DNA of 64,000 nucleotides from an uncultured Nocardioides sp. (GCF_947488025.1 NZ_CANKYS010000003.1:186001-250000), one strand, 5' to 3'. Counted from the stretch's first letter, positions 33,572-43,141 are shown. Translations and numbers: made by a program. The notes: generated by a model from the sequence alone, not told the origin.

Positions 33572-34258
33572 TCACTCGGAGTCGGAGCCCTCGGCAGCGG
33601 CGTCCTCGGCCTTGGCCTCCTCCTGCGCCTCGGCGATCTCCTCGTCGGAGACGTCGTGCTCGATGCCGGCCTCGGCCTCGGCCTCCTCCAGCTCGGCCTC
33701 GAGGGCCTCGGCGGACATCTGCTCGGTCACGTTGACGATGAGCAGCTCCTCGTCGGCGAGCAGCGTCGTGCCCGACGGGAGGTCGAGGTCCTTGGCGTGG
33801 ATCTGGGTGCCGGCGGCTGCGCCCTCGACGGAGACCTCGAAGAACTCGGGGATGTGGGTGGCCTCGGCCTCGACGGAGACGACGGCGTTCTCGGTGACGA
33901 CGAGGGTCTCGGGAGCGGCGTCGCCCACGACGTGGATCGGGACGTCGACGGTGACCTTCTCGCCGCGCTTGACCGCCACGAAGTCGACGTGCTCGATGAC
34001 GCGGCGGATCGGGTCGATCTGCACGTCCTTGGTGAGGGCGAGCTGCTCGGAGCCCTCGACGTCGAGCGCGAGGAGCGCGTTGGCGCCGCCGTGCTTGAGG
34101 GCCATCATCGTCTGGTGGCCGGGGAGGATGACGTGGACGGGCTCGTTGCCGTGGCCGTAGATGACGGCGGGGATCTTGTCCTCGCGGCGGATGCGGCGGG
34201 CGGCACCCTTGCCGAACTCGGTGCGGGACTCGGCGGTGATCTTCTCGGGGGCAGACAT
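33572..34258 (-). CDS. rplY: 50S ribosomal protein L25 (Ctc form)
   Basis: 228 residues: an L25 N-terminal 5S-rRNA-binding domain (KITAESRTEFGKGAARRIRREDKIPAVIYGHGNEPVHVILPGHQ) followed by the TL5/Ctc C-terminal beta domain and a highly acidic tail (about 185-228). In-frame codons reach 34471, but ATG 34258 has GGAG seven bases upstream and begins at the conserved N-terminus. A promoter with both hexamers is seen at 34411-34440, giving a leader of about 145 bases. Confidence 0.95.
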   Translation of the reverse strand: MSAPEKITAESRTEFGKGAARRIRREDKIPAVIYGHGNEPVHVILPGHQTMMALKHGGANALLALDVEGSEQLALTKDVQIDPIRRVIEHVDFVAVKRGEKVTVDVPIHVVGDAAPETLVVTENAVVSVEAEATHIPEFFEVSVEGAAAGTQIHAKDLDLPSGTTLLADEELLIVNVTEQMSAEALEAELEEAEAEAGIEHDVSDEEIAEAQEEAKAEDAAAEGSDSE

Positions 34259-34410
34259 GATTTTCTCCGTACGTGGTGGGGTTCGGGGGCCTCGGGCCGG
34301 AGACGACGAACGCCGCGCTCCGGATCGGGGGCGCGGCGCAGCGGGTGCGGTCCGGCCCAGTCGATCACGGAGTCCCGTCGTGCGGGCTCCCTCGCCGAGG
34401 CAACCCGTGA

Positions 34411-34440
34411 ACTCTAGACCGGGTGGCGCGCGAGGTCGAA
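34411..34440 (-). promoter_or_regulatory. rplY promoter, -35 and -10
   Basis: On the minus strand TTCGAC (34440-34435), an 18-base gap and TAGAGT (34416-34411) form a plausible housekeeping promoter. It contrasts with the exopolysaccharide promoters, which lack a -35. The facing pepN gene has its own TAGGGT at 34473-34478. Confidence 0.55.
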
Positions 34441-34484
34441 TCTGCGCAGCCGGGCGGCACGGAGGGGGCAACTAGGGTGTCCCG

Positions 34485-36914
34485 GTGCCCCTGATGCTCC
34501 CCGAGGCGCGCGAGCGCGCCGTCCTGCTGACCGACGTCCACACCGAGCTCCACCTCGACCTGACCTCGACCGAGGACTTCGGCGTCGAGGCGACGATCTC
34601 CTTCGGCTGCACGCAACCCGGGGCGGCGACGTTCCTCGAGCTCAACGGCGGCACCGACGTGACGCTCGACGGCACGCCGGCGCCGTACGCCGACGGGCGG
34701 ATCGCGCTGACCGACCTGGGCGAGAGCAACACGGTCCGCGTCACGGCCCGGATGCCCTACGTCACCGACGGCGACGGCATGACCGTGACCGTCGACCCGG
34801 CCGACGGCGAGCGCTACGTCTGCGCCCACACCTCGATGGACATCGCGCAGAAGGTCGTGCCGTGCTTCGACCAGCCCGACATCAAGACGACCTTCACCGT
34901 GCGCGTCACGGCACCGTCACACTGGACGGTCCTGGCCAACGGGCCGCTCGAGGGGCGTACGTCGGGTGACGGCGCCGACACCTGGGCCTTCGGCACCACC
35001 CCGCCGTTCTCGTCGTACCTCTTCACCCTCGTCGGCGGCCCCTGGGTCTCGGTCACGTGGGACGAGCCCTACGCCCCCGCGCCGGGCGGCACGCTGCCGT
35101 TCGGCTGGCACGCGCGGGCCTCGCAGGGCCGCGAGCTGCAGCGCGACGCCGAGGAGCTCAGGCGCATCACCAGCGCCTGCTTCCAGCACTACACGACGAT
35201 CTTCGAGCCGGAGTACCCCTACGCCGACTACCAGCAGGTCTTCGCTCCCGGCCTCAACTGGGGCGCGATGGAGTTCCCCGGGTGCGTGGTCTTCCGCGAC
35301 CAGGCGCTCACGCAGGGCACGCCGACCGAGCTCGAGCGCCAGTGGCTGGCCTCGACGATCGCCCACGAGATGGCGCACATGTGGTTCGGCGACCTGGTGA
35401 CGATGAGGTGGTGGGAGGACTCGTGGCTCAACGAGTCGTTCGCCGACTTCATGGGCTACGACGTCGCCGGCGTCGCGGCGGGCTACACCGACGCCTGGAC
35501 CTCGGCGGCCATCACCCGCAAACCTGCCGGCTACCGCGCCGACCGCCGTCGCTCGACGCACCCGGTCGCGGAGGACACCGACAAGATCGTCGACGTCGAC
35601 ACCGCCTTCGCCAACTTCGACATGATCACCTACGCCAAGGGCAACGCCGCGCTCGCGCAGCTCGGCCACTGGCTCGGCGACGAGGACTTCCTGGCCGGCG
35701 TCAACAAGCACCTCACCACCCACGCCTTCGGCAACGCCGACCTGGCCGCCTTCCTCGACTCCCTCGACGCGGCCACCGACAAGGACGTGCGCGGCTGGGC
35801 CGAGGCGTGGCTGCGCTCGACCGGCTTCGACACCCTGCGCGTGACGCGCGACGACGACGGCGTGCCCGTCCTGTCGCGCGAGGGCTCGCGGTCGCACCGC
35901 CTCACCGTGTCGGCGTACGACGACGCGATGCGGCTCGTGGACTCCCGCGACGTGCACCTCGGCGACGAGCCGGTGCGGCTCGAGGAGCTCGCCGGCAGGG
36001 TCGTGGTGCCCAACTCCGGTGACGAGACCTTCGCGGTCGTCCGGCCCGACGAGCAGTCGTGGGCCGCGATCACGGCCGGTCTCTCGGCGGTCGAGTCGCA
36101 GCTGACCCGGGCGATGCTGTGGTGGACCGCGATCGACCTCTGCGAGTCGCAGGTCATCGGCGTCGACGAGCTCGTCGACCTCGCCGACCGGCACCTGCGC
36201 CCGGAGACCCACCCGCTGGTCTTCGAGGGCGTGATGCGCGGGCTGCAGTCGGTCACCCGCCGCTACGCCTCCCCCGCCGACGCGGCCGCCCACCTCGCCG
36301 TCGTCGCGGACATCGCCCGCGGCGCGGTCGAGGGTGGGGACCCGGTGCTGGCACCCGGCGCCTCCCGGGTGCTCGCCCGGACCAGCGCGGACCGCGACTT
36401 CCTGGTCGGCTGGCTCGGTCGGGACGACGTCGACCAGGCCGTCCGGTGGGCGGCGGTTCACCGGCTCGCCGAGCTCGGGGACGACTCGTGGATCGGCCCC
36501 GAGGAGCAGCGCGACAGGTCGGTCTCCGGCCACCACGCCGCGCTCACCGCACGCGCCGCCGTCCCCACGCCGGAGGCCAAGGCCGCCGCCTGGGCGCAGC
36601 TGATGGGCGGCGAGCTGGGCAGCCACGAGTTCGACGCGGTCGGCGCCGGGTTCTGGGGCTGGGGCCAGGCCGACCTCGTCCGCCCCTACCTGCAGCGCTA
36701 CGTCACCGACGGCCTCGACCTCGCCCGCCACTCCGGCCAGGCGATGGGCGACGTGATCGGCGACGCGTTCCCGGTGCTGCCGCTCCCGGCCGACGTACGC
36801 CGCGAGCTGCGCGCCGCGGTTGCCACCGCCCTCGAGGGCGACGTCCCGACGGTCCTCGCCCGCTCGTGGAACGACTCGCTCGACGACCTCGACCGGACGC
36901 TCTGGACTCCCTGA
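34485..36914 (+). CDS. pepN: Aminopeptidase N (M1 family)
   Basis: 809 residues. GAMEFPG is the aminopeptidase recognition motif (GAMEN type), HEMAH at 294-298 with Glu317 (WLNESF) is the zinc site, and the C-terminal half is the helical ERAP1-like domain. It removes N-terminal residues from peptides in the cytoplasm. GTG 34485 lies 6 bases after TAGGGT (34473-34478), predicting a leaderless transcript; ATG 34494 is an alternative. Convergent with prs, with a hairpin-rich gap between. Confidence 0.95.
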   Translation: MPLMLPEARERAVLLTDVHTELHLDLTSTEDFGVEATISFGCTQPGAATFLELNGGTDVTLDGTPAPYADGRIALTDLGESNTVRVTARMPYVTDGDGMTVTVDPADGERYVCAHTSMDIAQKVVPCFDQPDIKTTFTVRVTAPSHWTVLANGPLEGRTSGDGADTWAFGTTPPFSSYLFTLVGGPWVSVTWDEPYAPAPGGTLPFGWHARASQGRELQRDAEELRRITSACFQHYTTIFEPEYPYADYQQVFAPGLNWGAMEFPGCVVFRDQALTQGTPTELERQWLASTIAHEMAHMWFGDLVTMRWWEDSWLNESFADFMGYDVAGVAAGYTDAWTSAAITRKPAGYRADRRRSTHPVAEDTDKIVDVDTAFANFDMITYAKGNAALAQLGHWLGDEDFLAGVNKHLTTHAFGNADLAAFLDSLDAATDKDVRGWAEAWLRSTGFDTLRVTRDDDGVPVLSREGSRSHRLTVSAYDDAMRLVDSRDVHLGDEPVRLEELAGRVVVPNSGDETFAVVRPDEQSWAAITAGLSAVESQLTRAMLWWTAIDLCESQVIGVDELVDLADRHLRPETHPLVFEGVMRGLQSVTRRYASPADAAAHLAVVADIARGAVEGGDPVLAPGASRVLARTSADRDFLVGWLGRDDVDQAVRWAAVHRLAELGDDSWIGPEEQRDRSVSGHHAALTARAAVPTPEAKAAAWAQLMGGELGSHEFDAVGAGFWGWGQADLVRPYLQRYVTDGLDLARHSGQAMGDVIGDAFPVLPLPADVRRELRAAVATALEGDVPTVLARSWNDSLDDLDRTLWTP

Positions 36915-36920
36915 CACCTT

Positions 36921-37021
36921 CGGCGATCCCCGGCTGGCCGGAGATCGCTGAACACGTCAGGCCGTGCACGGGCCGACATGTTCAGGAACCGCCGGATGGC
37001 CGGGATTCCTGAAGTTGTCAG
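36921..37021. repeat. Tandem hairpin repeat between convergent pepN and prs
   Basis: Two related units about 61 bases apart. Each holds an imperfect GC hairpin (GCGATCCCCGG pairing with CCGGAGATCGC at 36922-36947; a weaker one at 36982-37009) followed by CTGAA...GTCAGG (36947-36960 and 37008-37021). Between them arms CTGAACACGTC (36947-36957) and GACATGTTCAG (36974-36984) enclose the palindrome CCGTGCACGG. Placed between gene ends, it may act as a two-way terminator. The remaining bases to 37178 show nothing further. Confidence 0.65.
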
Positions 37022-37178
37022 GCTCTTCCTCGGCGCACACCCGCTTGCGTGCGGACCACGCCGTATCAGCGTCGTCCGGCGCGCGTAATGGCAAGGCGGA
37101 GGAGGGAAGGCGGCCTTTGAGCGGAGCGGGCCGTCGACCGACGACAACGCAGCCAGTGTGCGTGACGGGCGGCGCTGG

Positions 37179-38159
37179 TCAGGCGTGGCCGTCGAACATG
37201 GAGGTAACCGAGCCGTCCTCGAAGACCTCGCGGATCGCGCGGGCGATGAGCGGGGCGATCGAGAGCGTGGTCAGCTTGTCGAACTGCTTGTCGGCCGGGA
37301 CCGGGAGCGTGTTGGTGACGACGACCTCGACGGCGGAGGAGTTCTTCAGCCGGTCGACGGCGGGGTCGGACAGGATCGGGTGGGTGGCCGCGATGATGAC
37401 GCCCGCGGCTCCTGCCTCCACGCACGCCTCGGCGGCCTTCACGATCGTGCCGCCGGTGTCGACCATGTCGTCGGTCAGGATGCAGATCTTGCCCTCGACC
37501 TCGCCGACGACGCGGTTGGCGACGACCTCGTTGGCGACGTCGGTGCGTCGCGTCTTGTGGATGAAGGCCAGCGGGACGCCGCCGAGGCGGGCGGACCAGC
37601 GCTCGGCGACCTTGATCCGGCCGGCGTCGGGCGAGACGACGGCGAGCTGCTGGTCGCCGTACTTCTGCTTGACGTAGTCGGTGAGGATCGGCAGCGCCAT
37701 CAGGTGGTCGACGGGGCCGTCGAAGAAGCCCTGGATCTGGTCGGCGTGCAGGTCGACGGTGATCAGCCGGTCGGCGCCGGCGGTCTTGAACAGGTCGGCG
37801 ACGAGGCGGGCCGAGATCGGCTCGCGGCCGCGGTGCTTCTTGTCCTGGCGGGCGTAGCCGTAGAACGGCATGACCACGGTGATCCGCTTGGCGGACGCGC
37901 GCTTGAGCGCGTCGACCATGATCAGGTGCTCCATGATCCACTCGTTGATCGGAGCGGTGTGGCTCTGGATCACGAAGGCGTCGCACCCCCGGACGGACTC
38001 CTCGTAGCGCACGTAGAGCTCGCCGTTGGCGAACGCCCGCGCGTCCTGGGGCACGAGCCCGCACTCGAGGAGGTCGGCGACCTCCGTGGCGAGGTCGGGG
38101 TGCGCCCGGCCGCTGAAGACCATCAGGTTCTTCTCGGTGGTCCGCTTCATTCCGGTCAC
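37179..38159 (-). CDS. prs: Ribose-phosphate pyrophosphokinase
   Basis: 326 residues. FSGRAHPDLATEVADLL, YARQDKKHRGREPISARLVADL (ATP flexible loop), DLHADQIQGFFDGPVDHL and the PRPP-binding loop DDMVDTGGTIVKAAE are all intact. It makes PRPP from ribose 5-phosphate and ATP. GTG 38159 is chosen over ATG 38150 because AGGAG is 9 bases before it. It follows glmU by about 100 bases, the common actinobacterial pair. Confidence 0.97.
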   Translation of the reverse strand: MTGMKRTTEKNLMVFSGRAHPDLATEVADLLECGLVPQDARAFANGELYVRYEESVRGCDAFVIQSHTAPINEWIMEHLIMVDALKRASAKRITVVMPFYGYARQDKKHRGREPISARLVADLFKTAGADRLITVDLHADQIQGFFDGPVDHLMALPILTDYVKQKYGDQQLAVVSPDAGRIKVAERWSARLGGVPLAFIHKTRRTDVANEVVANRVVGEVEGKICILTDDMVDTGGTIVKAAEACVEAGAAGVIIAATHPILSDPAVDRLKNSSAVEVVVTNTLPVPADKQFDKLTTLSIAPLIARAIREVFEDGSVTSMFDGHA

Positions 38160-38261
38160 GCGACGCGACTCCTCGCTGTCCTGGTCAAGCCTCGGGGGGT
38201 GGCTCGTTCGGAGGTGCTGACTGAAGTCTGACCCACAACCCGGCCACCACCAACCCCGGGG

Positions 38262-39698
38262 TCACACCTCGGGCGTCTGCTGCTGTTCACGCGCCGTTCG
38301 CGCGGCCTCCGCCTGGGCGGTGCCGGCCCGCTTCGACTCCGTCCAGCCCTCGAGGTTGCGCTGCGGGGAGCTGCTGACCGCGAGCGCGCCGGCCGGCACG
38401 TTGCGGCGTACGACGGTGCCGCCCGCGGTGCCCGCCCCGTCCCCCACCGACACCGGAGCGACGAAGGTGTTGTTGGAGCCGGTCTTGGCGTGGCGGCCGA
38501 TGACCGTGCGGTGCTTGGCGACGCCGTCGTAGTTGGCGAAGATCGTGCCGGCACCGATGTTGGTGCCGTCGCCGATCTCGGCGTCGCCGACGTAGGACAG
38601 GTGGGGCACCTTGGCGCCGTCGCCGATCGTCGAGTTCTTGGTCTCCACGAAGGTGCCGATCTTGCCGCCGACCCCGAGCCGGGTGCCGGGGCGGAGGTAG
38701 GCGAACGGCCCGACCGAGGCCTGGTCGCCGACGACGGCCAGCTCGCCGTGGGTGCGGACGACACGCGCGCCGGCGCCGACCTCGCAGTCCTTCAGCGTCG
38801 TGTCGGGGCCGACCACGGCGTCCTCGTGCACGACGGTCGCGCCGAGGAGCTGGGTGCCGGGCAGGATCGTGGCGTCGGGCTCGAGGACCACGTCGGCCTC
38901 GATCCAGGTGGTCGCCGGGTCCATGACCGTCACGCCCTCCTTCATCCAGCGGGTGACGATGCGACGGTTGAGCTCGCGTCCGAGCTCGGCCAGCTGGGCG
39001 CGGTCGTTGGCGCCGGCGGTCTGGGCGACGTCGTCGATGAGGTGGGCGCCGACGGTGAGCCCGTCCTCGCGCGCCAGCCCGACGGCGTCGGTGAGGTAGT
39101 ACTCGCCCTTGGCGTTGTCGTTGGTGATCCGGGCCAGCGCCGAGACGAGGAACTCGGCGTCGAACGCGAGGATGCCGGAGCTGATCTCGTCGATCTCGCG
39201 CTGCTCGGGCGTCGCGTCCTTCTCCTCCACGATGGCCTCGACGTCGCCCTCGTGGTTGCGCACGATCCGGCCGTAGCCGAACGGGTCGGCCAGCCGGCCG
39301 CTCAGGATGCTCACGGCCCGTTGCGCGGCGTGGTGCTCCTCGGCGAAGGCGCGCAGCGACTCCCCCTCGAGCAGCGGGGTGTCACCAGCGGCCACGATCA
39401 CGGTGCCGCTCGTCGTGCCGGAGGCCTCCATCGCGACGCGTACGGCGTGACCGGTGCCCTCCTGCGTCTCCTGGACCGCCAGCACCGCGGACGGCAGCAG
39501 CCCGGTGATGTGCGGCCCCACCTGCTCGCGCTGGTGGCCGACCACCGCGACGACGCTGGTCGGCTCGACGGCCTGCACGGCGTGGAGCACGTGGCCGATC
39601 ATGGAGCGCCCGCCGATCGGGTGCAGCACCTTCATGGTCTTCGACTTCATGCGGGTGCCGCCGCCGGCGGCGAGGACGATGACGGTGAGGTTGTCCAT
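38262..39698 (-). CDS. glmU: Bifunctional UDP-GlcNAc pyrophosphorylase / GlcN-1-P acetyltransferase
   Basis: 478 residues. The N-terminal pyrophosphorylase has LAAGGGTRMKSKTMKVLHPIGGRSMI; the C-terminal left-handed beta-helix includes PFAYLRPGTRLGVGGKIGTFVETKNSTIGDGAKVPHLSYVGDAEIG and the catalytic-side NYDGVAKHRTVIG. It produces UDP-GlcNAc for peptidoglycan and for the amino-sugar pathways encoded earlier in the window. Divergent from the SulP gene with about 107 bases between. Confidence 0.97.
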   Translation of the reverse strand: MDNLTVIVLAAGGGTRMKSKTMKVLHPIGGRSMIGHVLHAVQAVEPTSVVAVVGHQREQVGPHITGLLPSAVLAVQETQEGTGHAVRVAMEASGTTSGTVIVAAGDTPLLEGESLRAFAEEHHAAQRAVSILSGRLADPFGYGRIVRNHEGDVEAIVEEKDATPEQREIDEISSGILAFDAEFLVSALARITNDNAKGEYYLTDAVGLAREDGLTVGAHLIDDVAQTAGANDRAQLAELGRELNRRIVTRWMKEGVTVMDPATTWIEADVVLEPDATILPGTQLLGATVVHEDAVVGPDTTLKDCEVGAGARVVRTHGELAVVGDQASVGPFAYLRPGTRLGVGGKIGTFVETKNSTIGDGAKVPHLSYVGDAEIGDGTNIGAGTIFANYDGVAKHRTVIGRHAKTGSNNTFVAPVSVGDGAGTAGGTVVRRNVPAGALAVSSSPQRNLEGWTESKRAGTAQAEAARTAREQQQTPEV

Positions 39699-39805
39699 GG
39701 CCGCAGTGTGTCACCGGTCCCTCGTCGGTCGACAACCGCGGCGAGGGCCGTTGGGCCCTACCGACGTGCGCCCGCGAGCGGTCGACTGGCGCCGAGGAGG
39801 GCGCC

Positions 39806-41473
39806 ATGACCGTTCGCCCGAGCAGCCCGGGCACCCTGCGACCACCGGAGGGACGCGTGCTGCGGCGCGACGTGGTCGCCGGCATCACGGTGGCGGCCTA
39901 CCTGGTGCCGCAGGTCCTCGCGTATGCCGGGCTGGCGCGGGTGCCGCCCGAGGCGGGGCTGTGGGCGGCGTTCGTCGCCCTCGCGGTCTACTTCCTGCTC
40001 GGTTCGTCACCGCAGCTGTCGGTGGGCCCGGAGTCCACGACGGCGCTGATGACGGGCGCGGCCCTCGCGACGATCACGGTCCCCGGCGAGTCCGCCCGGG
40101 ACACGGCGGCGCTGTTGGCCCTCGCCGTCGGAGCCGTGTGCGTGCTCGCCTGGGCCGGCGGGCTCGGCTTCCTCGCCGACCTGCTCTCGAAGCCGGTGCT
40201 GGTCGGCTACATGGCCGGGATCGCCGGGTTGATGATCTTCTCCCAGACGGGTCGCGGCACCGCTGCCGACATCCCCGAGGGTGGACCGTTGGCCGAGACG
40301 TGGTGGCTGGTGCAGCACCCGTCGGAGATCCACGGTCCGACCCTCGCGGTGTGCCTCGGCACGCTCGCGCTGCTGCTGCTGGGCGCCCGGCTCTGGCCCA
40401 CCGGGCCGGTGCCGCTGGCGGGCATGCTCGCCGCGGCGGTCACCGTGAGCCTCACCGGGTTGTCCGAGGACGGGGTGGGCGTCGTCGGCACGCTGTCGTT
40501 CGCGCTGCCGGAAATCGGCCTGCCCGCCGTCTCCTCGCTGGGCTCCTGGGCGCTGCTCACGACGGCCCTGGCGATCGCCGTCGTCGGCTTCACCGACAAC
40601 GTGATCGACGCCCGGGCGTTCGGGGCCCGGCACGGTGACCAGATCGACGCGCGGCGCGAGCTCCTGGCGCTGGGTGCCTGCAACGTCGCCGCCGGGTTGG
40701 TGCACGGGTTCCCGGTCAGCAGCTCCGGAAGCCGTACGGCGATCGTCGACGCCGTCGGCGGGAGGTCGCGCTGGGCCGGTCTGTCCGCGCTCGGCGCCGC
40801 ACTCGTCCTCGTCGTGGCGCTGCGCCCCGTGCTCGCCAGCTTCCCCGACGCGGCGCTGGCGGCGGTCGTCGTCTACGCCGGCCTGCGGCTGATCGACGTC
40901 GGGGAGTTCGTGCGGATCGCCCGCTACCGGCGCACGGAGCTGCTCATCGCCCTCGCCACGACCTTCGGCGTGCTGGTCCTCGGCGTGCTGCAGGGCGTGC
41001 TGGTCGCGGTCAGCCTGTCGCTGATCGACGTGTTCCGCCGGGTGGCCCGGCCCCACGACGCGGTCGAGGGACTCGTCCCCGACCTGGCCGGGATGCACGA
41101 CGTCGACGACTACGACGACGCCGAGGCCGTGCCCGGGCTGCTCGTCTACCGCTACGACGCCCCGCTGTTCTTCGCCAACGCCGAGAACTTCCTCACCCGC
41201 GTCCGCGAGTCGGTGACGGCGTACGACCCGGAGTGGGTGGTGCTCAACTTCGAGGCCATGGGCGAGGTCGACCTCACCGGCGCGGACGCGCTCGAGACGC
41301 TGCGCGCCGAGCTCGAGGACGAGGGCATCGTGCTGGGGCTGGCCCGGCTCAAGCAGGACCAGCGCGACGTGCTGCAGCCGAGCGGGGTGCTCGACCGGAT
41401 CGGCGCCGAGCACGTGTTCCCGACCCTGCCCACCGCCCTCGACGCCTTCCGGGCGGCCACCGGTCGGGACTGA
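39806..41473 (+). CDS. SulP/SLC26 anion transporter with STAS domain
   Basis: 555 residues. VLRRDVVAGITVAAYLVPQVLAYAGLARVPPEAGLWAAFVALAVYFLLGSSPQLSVGPESTTALM is the SulP signature; about twelve or more membrane segments follow, then a cytoplasmic STAS domain (about 430-550, LLVYRYDAPLFFANAENF...VVLNFEAMGEVDLTGADAL). Probably imports sulfate, bicarbonate or a related anion; the substrate is not readable. GAGGAGGG lies before ATG 39806. Confidence 0.93.
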   Translation: MTVRPSSPGTLRPPEGRVLRRDVVAGITVAAYLVPQVLAYAGLARVPPEAGLWAAFVALAVYFLLGSSPQLSVGPESTTALMTGAALATITVPGESARDTAALLALAVGAVCVLAWAGGLGFLADLLSKPVLVGYMAGIAGLMIFSQTGRGTAADIPEGGPLAETWWLVQHPSEIHGPTLAVCLGTLALLLLGARLWPTGPVPLAGMLAAAVTVSLTGLSEDGVGVVGTLSFALPEIGLPAVSSLGSWALLTTALAIAVVGFTDNVIDARAFGARHGDQIDARRELLALGACNVAAGLVHGFPVSSSGSRTAIVDAVGGRSRWAGLSALGAALVLVVALRPVLASFPDAALAAVVVYAGLRLIDVGEFVRIARYRRTELLIALATTFGVLVLGVLQGVLVAVSLSLIDVFRRVARPHDAVEGLVPDLAGMHDVDDYDDAEAVPGLLVYRYDAPLFFANAENFLTRVRESVTAYDPEWVVLNFEAMGEVDLTGADALETLRAELEDEGIVLGLARLKQDQRDVLQPSGVLDRIGAEHVFPTLPTALDAFRAATGRD

Positions 41474-41483
41474 CGTCCGGCTG

Positions 41484-42845
41484 CTACGCCTCCCCCAGCA
41501 GCTCCCCGAACAGCTCGACGTACTGGATGAGGTGCCGGTCGGCGAGGTAGCGGTCACGCACCCGGAGGTGGGCCGCCCGGCCCATGACCTCGCACCGGGC
41601 GGGGTCGGCCAGCAGCGACGACAGTGCTGCCGCCAGCTCGGAGGTGTCGCGCGGGTCGTCGAGGAGCAGCCCACTGACCCCGTGCTCGACCTGGTCCTGG
41701 ATGCCGCCGATGGCGGAGGCCACCACCGGCCGGCTCTTCCACATCGGCTCGGTGACCGTGAGGCCGAACCCCTCGGCGAGGCTCTTCTGGACCACCACGG
41801 TCGACCACCGCTGGAGCGCGTTGACGGTGCGTGCGTTGAGGTCGACGTCGTCCATCGGCACCGAGACCAGGTGACTGCGCTTGCGCGCCGCCGTCGGCAG
41901 GGAGTGCCACAGCGACCGGCACTCGGCCAGCACCTCGGCCGCCTCCGGGTCGTCGGCCACCCCGGTCACCTCCGGGCCGGCGAGCACCAGGTGCACGTCC
42001 GGCGGGAGCTGGTCGAGGTTGGTGGCGAACCCGTCCAGCACGCCGGCCATGTCCTTGAGCCGGTCCCAGCGACTGACCTGCAGCACGACCCTCGCGTCCA
42101 CGGGCAGCGGGCCACCCTGGACCACCAGGCCCGCACGGTGCACCAGGGCCCGGACCTCGTCGTCCCGGAGGTCGACGTTCTTGGGGCTGAACGGGTCGAG
42201 CGACGGCGGGATCACCCGCAGCCACGCGCGGTCCACCCAGTCGGGGGCGAACTGCGTGCGCGAGAAGACGCAGGCGTGCGCGGGCTCGACGAGGTCGCGG
42301 AGGAAGCCCCATGCCTCGCGCGTCCACGCGTTGTGCTCGTCGAACCCGATGTGGCAGCGCCAGACCACCCACGCGCCGCGGGCGCGGAGCGGAGCGGCGA
42401 GCCCGGCGGTCTGGGGGTCGTGCAGGAGGACCACGTCGCCCGGCTGGACGAGGTCGACGATCTCCTGGGCCTGCCGCGCCAGCGTGGCGTCGTACGTCGC
42501 GCGCGAGGCGGCGTCGAGCGCACCCGGGGCCCCGGCGACGCCGTGCAGCCGGTTGTGGATCCGCTTGGTGACGGCGAAGAAGTCGGGGTCCCCCGCCACG
42601 ACCAGCCACCGGATGTCGATCCCCGTCCCGGCCGCGTAGGCGACCAGCCCCTGCAGCATCTCCGCGACCCCGCCGCCGCGCGCCGTCGAGTTGACGTTCC
42701 ACACCGTCCGCCCGGCGAGCATCCGTCGGGCCGCGCCGACGTGGTGGTCGAGCCGCTCGATGCGGTCCGGCGGGAGCAGCGAGTGCAGGCGGGTGAGCGG
42801 GACCGGGACGACCCGGACCTCCTGGACGCCCCCGACGAGGGTCAC
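41484..42845 (-). CDS. TreT-like trehalose-synthesising GT4 glycosyltransferase
   Basis: 453 residues. GRTVWNVNSTARGGGVAEMLQGLVAYAAGTGIDIRWLVVAGDPDFFAVTKRIHNRLHG and WRCHIGFDEHN are hallmarks of trehalose glycosyltransferring synthase; VLQVSRWDRLKDMAGVLDGF and EGFGLTVTEPMWKSRPVVASAIGGI form the donor site. The known enzyme joins NDP-glucose and glucose into trehalose. An open frame continues upstream, but GTG 42845 overlaps the stop of the small upstream gene (GTGA), and only the part from there is conserved-looking. Confidence 0.85.
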   Translation of the reverse strand: MTLVGGVQEVRVVPVPLTRLHSLLPPDRIERLDHHVGAARRMLAGRTVWNVNSTARGGGVAEMLQGLVAYAAGTGIDIRWLVVAGDPDFFAVTKRIHNRLHGVAGAPGALDAASRATYDATLARQAQEIVDLVQPGDVVLLHDPQTAGLAAPLRARGAWVVWRCHIGFDEHNAWTREAWGFLRDLVEPAHACVFSRTQFAPDWVDRAWLRVIPPSLDPFSPKNVDLRDDEVRALVHRAGLVVQGGPLPVDARVVLQVSRWDRLKDMAGVLDGFATNLDQLPPDVHLVLAGPEVTGVADDPEAAEVLAECRSLWHSLPTAARKRSHLVSVPMDDVDLNARTVNALQRWSTVVVQKSLAEGFGLTVTEPMWKSRPVVASAIGGIQDQVEHGVSGLLLDDPRDTSELAAALSSLLADPARCEVMGRAAHLRVRDRYLADRHLIQYVELFGELLGEA

Positions 42846-43141
42846 GGCGTGCGCCGCGGCCGGGGCAGCTCGATCGGGCCGCCCACCCGGATCTCGAGAC
42901 CCGGCGCCGTGCGCCGGGCGACGTCGAGGGCCTCGTCCATGCGGCGGATCACGCGTGCGCGCGCCGCGTGGTCGCACGGCGGCACGAACGGCTCCACGAG
43001 CTCGACGGCGCGGGCCGAGGCGCGGGCCCGCCGCGCGGCGGCCCGGACCCGCTGCGCGAGGTCGGGCACGTCCGCGACGAGGACCCGCACCGGGTCGGGC
43101 GGGCGGGGGGCTGGCGCGTGGGGGGCTGGCGCGTGGGGCAT
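42842..43141 (-). CDS. Small hypothetical protein upstream of TreT-like gene
   Basis: 99 residues: a HAPAP repeat at the N-terminus (encoded by a 15-base direct repeat), then a basic helical region (VADVPDLAQRVRAAARRARASARAVELVEPFVPPCDHAARARVIRRMDEALDVARRTAPGLEIRVGGPIELP). I do not recognise the family. AGGAGG precedes ATG 43141 and the stop overlaps the next GTG, so co-translation with the trehalose synthase is likely, perhaps as a regulatory subunit. A much longer frame running upstream to 45298 is antisense to other genes and is not believed. Confidence 0.65.
   Translation of the reverse strand: MPHAPAPHAPAPRPPDPVRVLVADVPDLAQRVRAAARRARASARAVELVEPFVPPCDHAARARVIRRMDEALDVARRTAPGLEIRVGGPIELPRPRRTP

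Noticed and set aside
33572..34471. Longer L25 protein starting at 34471
   Set aside because: The added residues are not L25-like and a promoter at 34411-34440 lies inside that stretch; ATG 34258 has a good ribosome site.
43082..43141. 15-base direct repeat as a regulatory element
   Set aside because: It lies inside the small gene and simply encodes the HAPAP-HAPAP repeat.
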